From NCBI RefSeq assembly GCF_002954265.1, contig NZ_PPSL01000001.1, positions 744,001 through 808,000 of the forward strand: 64,000 nucleotides of DNA. Reading direction: 5' to 3'. Below, piece by piece: positions 59,084 through 64,000 of the stretch; positions within the stretch are counted from its first letter, which is position 1, and every line of letters starts with the position of its first letter. A program made the position numbers and the translations under genes. The notes beneath the pieces are model-generated. The model saw only the letters and a list, made by a program, of their open reading frames with translations. It did no database searches and had not been told where the DNA came from. The DNA is from Flavipsychrobacter stenotrophus. GTDB lineage: Bacteria; Bacteroidota; Bacteroidia; Chitinophagales; Chitinophagaceae.

Positions 59084-61480
59084 TTATTGATGGGCGGTTA
59101 ATGTATATTTCAGATGGCTATCATTCTGTTTCGGACCATTGGGCAGGAATAACAATTTGTTATACTTGCCTTCTGTCCAGAACGGCAGGAAGTCTGCATA
59201 ATACTTACTGCCGGGGTTACCTGATTGTCCGCCTGGATATACACCGTAAGCTTCTATCTCCTTACCCATCTGCACTACCATTCTCCACGATGGCCCATGG
59301 TTGCCCTTAGCTGCATTTACCGTGTTGCCCCAACCGCCTATCTTCAATTGGTCATAGCTAAATGCCGGTAAATTGGTCAGATGTTTTACACTGGTGTTCT
59401 TTACTTTATACCATTCCAACCCATGTTTCTCAGCTTTGGCCACGCTATCCATCGCTTGCTTAAAGCTCAGTTTCATCAGCACATTAAGATGTTCAAGTTG
59501 TGGCAATTTAGTTTTGCTTGTATCTGCCTGCGCCAGCAACTGCATCGTTCTTTCTGGTAACGGATAGAACTGCGATGGCACATTGCCAATTCCCTCCCAG
59601 ATCTTATTATAAAGGCAATACCACCATATCTGGAAGATCGTCCCTTCCTTACTATCTACTGCCAATTGATAGTTCCACTTCTTCAGGTTATCTATGTAGG
59701 TTTTTTCGTAACCTTTAAAATCATCAGGCAGGTTCTTCAGCATTATCGGAAGGGTGTTAGCTGCAAGTATCGAATAAGTATCATTCTGTAACGCAAACAT
59801 ATCATTGATAGATGCTTTTTGCATTCCGGTCAATACCTGGTTTACTCTCCATGCGCGCAATTCAACAAAATCGCCATCGTACCAATAAGGGTAGGTAGCG
59901 TCTGTAACGCATTGATTAGCAGAAGCAATAAAGCCTTGCGCCGGATTGAGCACATGCGGATTTTCACGCATCGGTATCAGCTCTCCCCATTTGGTCGATG
60001 ACTTCGATCCGTCCATTATATACTTACCCTGTCCTTGCCATTTGTTCACAAACTGCCCTTGTCCCCACAGTGCCACATTGCCTTTCCGGTCTGCAAAAGC
60101 CATATTCTGTCCGGGGCATTGGAAGTTGAGAATACCATCTACCCAGGTATCATAACTGGTCGCACGGTTCATCATGTACACCGCAAGTAACTCATTGGTT
60201 CCTTTATGTGCCATCCAGCACATAGCCAATGGTTTTTCCAATCCACCTTCAGCTTCAAACTGCTGATCGTAAGTTATAGGGCCGTATATGGTATACTTAA
60301 CAGTGTCTACAAAAGTGAGGTCGTTCTTTATGACTATCGTTTCCAGTCGTTGTTGATAAGACACCTGCTTACCATCCAGCCAGTATTTGCCTCCGTCGCC
60401 ATCCACTTTCTTTATCAGGTAGTAATCCTTTACGTCCCTGTAATTATTGGTAAAGCCCCACGATACACTATCATTAAACCCTATGATCACTCCAGGTGCT
60501 CCTGGTAATGATGCCCCATATACATTCATGCCTGGTGCCTGCAGTTGCACCTCATACCACAGCGATGGCAGATGCAAGCCAAGGTGAGGGTCATTACACA
60601 ATATTGCCGCGCCGCTCTGTGTTTTGCTGCCAGACAATGCCCAGTTATTACTTCCTATACCATCCTCGCGTTCTTCTGTAAAATCCTCACGCTTAAACCG
60701 GGGATACATTGTATCAGCTGGTGCTTTCGGCACGGTTAGCGACGGCTTCTCAAACGTAGTGCCCACAGGTATTACAGGCGATGAGCCGGCTAAACGCTCC
60801 GGGTACAGCAATTCCAACATCTCCGCTGACATTGTTTCGCGCAGGTAAGTAAGCGGAATATCATTGGGGCTACCAGTCAGATCATCAGCCATATATTTAA
60901 GCAGGAGTGCGCTCTTAATATTGGTCCATGGCTCAGGTGCAAATCCCATCAGTTTATATTCAAGAGGGTAGTCCCTGTATTTAAGTTGAGCTATATAGGC
61001 ATTTATACCTTCGCTGTAGGCATCCATCATCACTTTCGTGCGTGGGTCTGCTTCCATGGCTTTTAGTGAATTTTCAGCTGCATACACCATACCTTTCCTA
61101 CGCTGCTCCCTGTCATAGTCAAATGCCTTCTTCCCAACCACTTCACATATTCTTCCGGCAGCGGCTCTAGTCTCCATGTCCATTTGCCATAGGCGGAAGG
61201 TGGCATGTAAGTAGCCTTCCATAAAATAGATGTCATGGTCATTATCTGCATGAACATGTGGTACCAGGCGCTCATCCATCCATACAGTCACAGGCTGTTT
61301 CAACTGGGGCAACTTCAGGTCTGCGGCAAAGTTCTTGTTCGTGGGTTCGGCACTTGCCCAGCATCCGTTTACGGGGTCCAGTAACCGCCCTATAGCAGGC
61401 AGGTCGCCAATAGGATTGTCTAACAGGTAAACCAATCCACAGGTTGCAATCAACACTATTATTGCCAGCGCTATCCGCAT
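59084..61480 (-). CDS. Penicillin acylase family N-terminal nucleophile amidase
   Basis: A 798-residue precursor. The signal anchor is MRIALAIIVLIATCGLVYLL. The alpha chain holds FMEGYLHATFRLWQMDMETR (about 87-106). The linker ends before G276-S277 in DGIGSNNWALSG, where self-cleavage frees the catalytic Ser277 of the beta chain. Then follow ILCNDPHLGLHLPSLWYEV and VIIGFNDSVSWGFTN, typical of the family. Such enzymes cleave acyl amides, including acyl-homoserine lactones in some cases; the natural substrate here is unknown. The enzyme is probably periplasmic. Confidence 0.93.
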   Translation of the reverse strand: MRIALAIIVLIATCGLVYLLDNPIGDLPAIGRLLDPVNGCWASAEPTNKNFAADLKLPQLKQPVTVWMDERLVPHVHADNDHDIYFMEGYLHATFRLWQMDMETRAAAGRICEVVGKKAFDYDREQRRKGMVYAAENSLKAMEADPRTKVMMDAYSEGINAYIAQLKYRDYPLEYKLMGFAPEPWTNIKSALLLKYMADDLTGSPNDIPLTYLRETMSAEMLELLYPERLAGSSPVIPVGTTFEKPSLTVPKAPADTMYPRFKREDFTEEREDGIGSNNWALSGSKTQSGAAILCNDPHLGLHLPSLWYEVQLQAPGMNVYGASLPGAPGVIIGFNDSVSWGFTNNYRDVKDYYLIKKVDGDGGKYWLDGKQVSYQQRLETIVIKNDLTFVDTVKYTIYGPITYDQQFEAEGGLEKPLAMCWMAHKGTNELLAVYMMNRATSYDTWVDGILNFQCPGQNMAFADRKGNVALWGQGQFVNKWQGQGKYIMDGSKSSTKWGELIPMRENPHVLNPAQGFIASANQCVTDATYPYWYDGDFVELRAWRVNQVLTGMQKASINDMFALQNDTYSILAANTLPIMLKNLPDDFKGYEKTYIDNLKKWNYQLAVDSKEGTIFQIWWYCLYNKIWEGIGNVPSQFYPLPERTMQLLAQADTSKTKLPQLEHLNVLMKLSFKQAMDSVAKAEKHGLEWYKVKNTSVKHLTNLPAFSYDQLKIGGWGNTVNAAKGNHGPSWRMVVQMGKEIEAYGVYPGGQSGNPGSKYYADFLPFWTEGKYNKLLFLPNGPKQNDSHLKYTLTAHQ

Positions 61481-61601
61481 CTATATGGGTTAAAAGTTTG
61501 TTTTAATAGTTGCCACAACTTTCAAGTCGTGGCATAAATAACATTAATAAAAACGGCTTTAGCCAAAATATTAAAGACGCACTAATATAAACTAGCCACG
61601 A

Positions 61602-62528
61602 CTAGGCAGGTAATTGAATAATATATTTCTTCCCTAGTTTAACAGTCAGCTTATGCGCCCTTAGCCATGGGTTATATATCTTCAGCATCTTGTAAGTGGT
61701 GTTGTTGGCTTTTGCCCATACTGCCAGATCTGCAATAGTTGCTGTTACTTCTACATCCTTACCTTTCAGCGGCTTATATGCCTCTGCAGGGTCTATCATA
61801 TTCCCTGCTATCTTAGGGTTAGACAACAAGTATTTCAAAGCCAGTATCCTGAAAACGTACCGATTAGTTTCATCCGGAAAGATCAGGTCATAGTAATTGG
61901 TTGCTCCTTGAAAATCGGCCTGACTGTTATAGCCACCCATACCGCAGTTGTATGATGCTGCAGCTGCCGTCCATGTACCAAACTTATCATGAGCCTCCTT
62001 AAAATACTTACAGGCCGCATCTGTTGCCCTTGCTACGTTAAAACGTTCATCAACTTCATCGCTTATTTCAAGGCCATAGCGTGGACCGGTATCCTTCATA
62101 AACTGCCAGAAGCTGGACGCGCCGACACCCGACACCGCATTCTGCTGTAAAGAACTTTCAGCTACTGCTACATATTTAAAGTCATCCGGAATACCGTTGG
62201 CTTTCAATCGCTCCTCAATAACCGGCATATATCTGCCTGCTAGTTTCAGAATATACAGCTGACTACCATGCACATAGTAGTTAACTATCATTTCCCTGTC
62301 CAATCGTTCTTTTACTTCCCACCTGTCCAATGGCACCGCCTCACCGCTAAAGTCGAGGCTGGCTGGCAGGGCAGGGGAGAACCACTTATATTGTGGTCTG
62401 CCCTCATTATTCACTTCTACTGTTGTGGCTCCCGGTTCGATCTTGCGTGACGCTATGCCTGCAACCACGGCTACTCCAATAGCCAGCCCGCAGAAAAAGT
62501 AAATGACAGGTTTTGTTTTAAACTTCAT
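61602..62528 (-). CDS. Membrane-anchored lytic murein transglycosylase (MltD-like SLT domain, LysM-like end)
   Basis: A 308-residue protein. One N-terminal membrane helix (VIYFFCGLAIGVAVVAGIA) precedes an SLT goose-type domain (about 90-245). It contains YVAVAESSLQQNAVSGVGASS, with the catalytic glutamate in AES, then FWQFMKDTGPRYGL and AAASYNCGMGGYNSQ. The C-terminal 60 residues (ATIADLAVWAKANNTTYKMLKIYNPWL) look like a LysM peptidoglycan-binding module. It cuts peptidoglycan glycan strands in the periplasm. The ATG at 62528 is used; one three codons upstream is also possible. Confidence 0.9.
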   Translation of the reverse strand: MKFKTKPVIYFFCGLAIGVAVVAGIASRKIEPGATTVEVNNEGRPQYKWFSPALPASLDFSGEAVPLDRWEVKERLDREMIVNYYVHGSQLYILKLAGRYMPVIEERLKANGIPDDFKYVAVAESSLQQNAVSGVGASSFWQFMKDTGPRYGLEISDEVDERFNVARATDAACKYFKEAHDKFGTWTAAAASYNCGMGGYNSQADFQGATNYYDLIFPDETNRYVFRILALKYLLSNPKIAGNMIDPAEAYKPLKGKDVEVTATIADLAVWAKANNTTYKMLKIYNPWLRAHKLTVKLGKKYIIQLPA

Positions 62529-62588
62529 TTGTTGCATTTGACTATAAATTTACTCAATATCTCCCATTGTTGGTATGACCAAAATCAA

Positions 62589-62615
62589 AAAAGAGCGGAT
62601 GAACCGCCCTTTTTC
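62589..62615 (-). terminator. Terminator of the OmpA-family gene
   Basis: A short stem (AGGGCGG / CCGCTCT on the minus strand, with one G-U pair) is followed by a T run there, 20 bp after the gene's stop. Confidence 0.6.
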
Positions 62616-62633
62616 TAAAATAGGAATCATTTA

Positions 62634-63479
62634 TTAGTTCTTCATCGTGGTCGTATTGGTATTCAGCAGATCCATCAACTCGTCTAGTTTAGGTTCGAGT
62701 ATGATCTCTGTTCTGCGGTTTAGACCTCTGCCGGCTGGTGTAGTGTTCGTTGCGATCGGGTCATAATACGCACGACCACTTGCCACAACACGCTTTGGCG
62801 AAACATTATAGTCATCGATCAATACGTGTGCAATCGAAGTAGCACGTCCCACGCTCAAAGCCCAGTTGTCAGCATACATCTTATTGTGTATAGCTATACT
62901 GTCTGTGTGGCCTTCTACATCTATATTTATGTCGTTACTGTTATTCAGAACCTGCGCTACCTTAGACAATGCTTCTTTTCCCTTAGGATTCACAACTGCA
63001 CTACCTGATGGAAACAGTAAATTCTCCTGCATAGATATATATACTCTGCCATTCTTCATGCTTATGGTCAATTCATTGGCGTTAAACCCTGTTAGCGCAT
63101 CCGCTATTTTCTGGCGCAATGCCTCAGTAGCCTTTTGTTGCTGATCCAATAGTGCCTGCATTTGCTGCATACGTAGTCTCTGTGCAGCTACCTGCTCCTT
63201 GGTCATATTCAATTGACTCTTGGCCGAGTTCAGTTGATTATTGGTCGCCTGGTAATCAACGCCCAACTGGTTTAGGCGGTTGTTCATATCGCTAATACTG
63301 CCGGACAGCATACTTACTGTGTCGTTCAGGCCGCGCACTCTGCCGTTGAGCATATCGATCTGTTTCTGATTCATATCAGCTCTGTTTCTTTGGGCCAGGT
63401 ATTTCTTCTTGGCTACGCACGAACTTAGGAATATCATGCAAAGGCAAATGCAGATGGAACTTAATGCTAATTTTTTCAT
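62634..63479 (-). CDS. OmpA-family lipoprotein with coiled coil
   Basis: A 281-residue lipoprotein starting MKKLALSSICICLCMIFLSSC (ATG at 63479; upstream codons are open but do not extend the signal). A long coiled coil (about 35-130, with LNGRVRGLNDTVSMLSGSIS and AQRLRMQQMQALLDQQQK) precedes the OmpA C-terminal domain (about 155-270). The latter has LLFPSGSAVVNPKGKEALSKV, VEGHTDSIAI, and the peptidoglycan-contact LNRRTEIILEP. It should tie the outer membrane to peptidoglycan. Confidence 0.9.
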   Translation of the reverse strand: MKKLALSSICICLCMIFLSSCVAKKKYLAQRNRADMNQKQIDMLNGRVRGLNDTVSMLSGSISDMNNRLNQLGVDYQATNNQLNSAKSQLNMTKEQVAAQRLRMQQMQALLDQQQKATEALRQKIADALTGFNANELTISMKNGRVYISMQENLLFPSGSAVVNPKGKEALSKVAQVLNNSNDINIDVEGHTDSIAIHNKMYADNWALSVGRATSIAHVLIDDYNVSPKRVVASGRAYYDPIATNTTPAGRGLNRRTEIILEPKLDELMDLLNTNTTTMKN

Positions 63480-63560
63480 GGATGTGTTTTTATATACCCA
63501 TTCCAAAATCATGCCAATAGACTATTCATTCAATTTATTTTGCCATTCTTGTCAAGTATT

Positions 63561-63590
63561 ACCTAAATGTCACAGATTTAGGTATTTTTG
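63561..63590 (+). promoter_or_regulatory. Palindrome overlapping a TATTTTTG -7 box before the C1 peptidase gene
   Basis: ACCTAAAT (63561-63568) and ATTTAGGT (63576-63583) form a perfect 8-bp inverted repeat with a 7-bp spacer. The right arm touches TATTTTTG (63583-63590), a TAnnTTTG match 30 bp before the ATG. This could be an operator over a promoter. Confidence 0.45.
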
Positions 63591-63620
63591 TTTCACTTCT
63601 ACAAAAGAGGGTTCCAACTA

Positions 63621-64000
63621 ATGAAAAAACTCATGATGCTTTCGGTGGCTATTTTGCCACTTGTAGTTAACGCTCAGGACAATCTGGTGGCCAAACTGGA
63701 TGCCAACAAGAGCGATAACGCTAAGAAATATGAATTTACAAAGATCATCAACCTTGAAAATACAAGCATAAAAAACCAGGCTAGTTCTGGTACGTGCTGG
63801 AGTTACTCTACTAATTCTTTCCTCGAAAGTGAGATGATGCGTATGGGCAAATCTCCTGTTGAACTGGCTCAGCTCTACAGCGCACGCCGTGTTTATGAGG
63901 AAAAAGCAGACAATTATGTGCGTATGCATGGTTCTGTTGCATGGGGCGATGGCGGTGCCTGTCACGATGTGATCAATATGTACGCTAAGTATGGCGCAAT
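63621..64000 (+). CDS. Exported C1 family (papain/bleomycin hydrolase-like) peptidase, partial
   Basis: The first 126 codons of a longer gene cut by the window end. A signal peptide (MKKLMMLSVAILPLVVNAQ) is followed by LENTSIKNQASSGTCWSYST, which holds the catalytic Cys in SGTCW. Next is MRMGKSPVELAQLYSARRVYEEKADN, which fits the bleomycin hydrolase/aminopeptidase C group. The His and Asn of the triad lie beyond the window. An export signal is unusual for the cytoplasmic family but is common in Bacteroidota homologues. Confidence 0.85.
   Translation, partial: MKKLMMLSVAILPLVVNAQDNLVAKLDANKSDNAKKYEFTKIINLENTSIKNQASSGTCWSYSTNSFLESEMMRMGKSPVELAQLYSARRVYEEKADNYVRMHGSVAWGDGGACHDVINMYAKYGA

Overview
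The window looks like chromosomal DNA of a Bacteroidota bacterium, most likely Chitinophagales/Chitinophagaceae. The signs are two proteins with C-terminal type IX secretion (T9SS) sorting domains, the gliding lipoprotein GldD, a GWxTD protein, an FtsX-DUF3098 pair, DUF983, DUF2911 and DUF4337 proteins, and promoters with the Bacteroidota -7 box TAnnTTTG. Most of it is ordinary, dense chromosome. There is no rRNA operon and no CRISPR array. Two tRNA genes are present: Arg-CCT on the minus strand and Met-CAT on the plus strand.

Layout. 1-4.8 kb: partial bestrophin-like channel, universal stress protein, an OmpR-type two-component pair and a T9SS Ig-repeat protein. 4.8-10.7 kb: rfbF-rfbG-rfbC genes for CDP-6-deoxyhexose, then a multi-PAS kinase with a single-domain response regulator. 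10.9-17.1 kb: tRNA-Arg, gldD, rel/spoT, an M32 carboxypeptidase and an inward-rectifier K+ channel. 17.29-20.38 kb: a small mobile element in the 3' end of tRNA-Met, with a large serine recombinase and three AT-rich unknown cargo genes. 20.4-25.5 kb: DUF4337, phosphoesterase, DUF3098, ftsX, WbqC-like and GWxTD genes. 25.7-28.1 kb: tyrosine catabolism (hppD, hmgA). 28.4-35.3 kb: a 2.3-kilo-residue secreted surface protein. 35.4-41.1 kb: lipoprotein, pterin dehydratase, AraC regulator, DUF983, a sodium:solute symporter with a 35-residue partner, and three tandem paralogous small membrane proteins. 41.2-49 kb: PIG-L protein, DUF2911, an ABC exporter whose permease is frameshifted, an NADP-binding oxidoreductase and an esterase. 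49-64 kb: histidine kinase, LemA-TPM-TPM operon, lipoprotein-pyrF fusion, several unknown membrane proteins, prfC, penicillin acylase, lytic transglycosylase, OmpA-family lipoprotein, and the start of a C1 peptidase.

The most unusual region is the 3-kb element. Its recombinase reads antisense into the host tRNA, so the last 10 residues come from host DNA. If the two 8-bp CTCGCTAC repeats are joined to make the excised circle, the recombinase frame continues into a different 22-residue tail encoded at the other end of the element. Integration would therefore swap the enzyme's C-terminus. The element also sits exactly between the tRNA and what looks like its native terminator, and brings its own terminator. 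The recombinase N-terminus lacks the usual catalytic-serine segment in frame, and one cargo gene is split at an A8 run, so the element may be decaying.

Three further frame anomalies occur outside it or beside it: a lipoprotein fused in frame to pyrF near an A7 run, a permease split by a frameshift, and the recombinase start. Each could be real biology or an indel in this sequence, and raw reads would decide.
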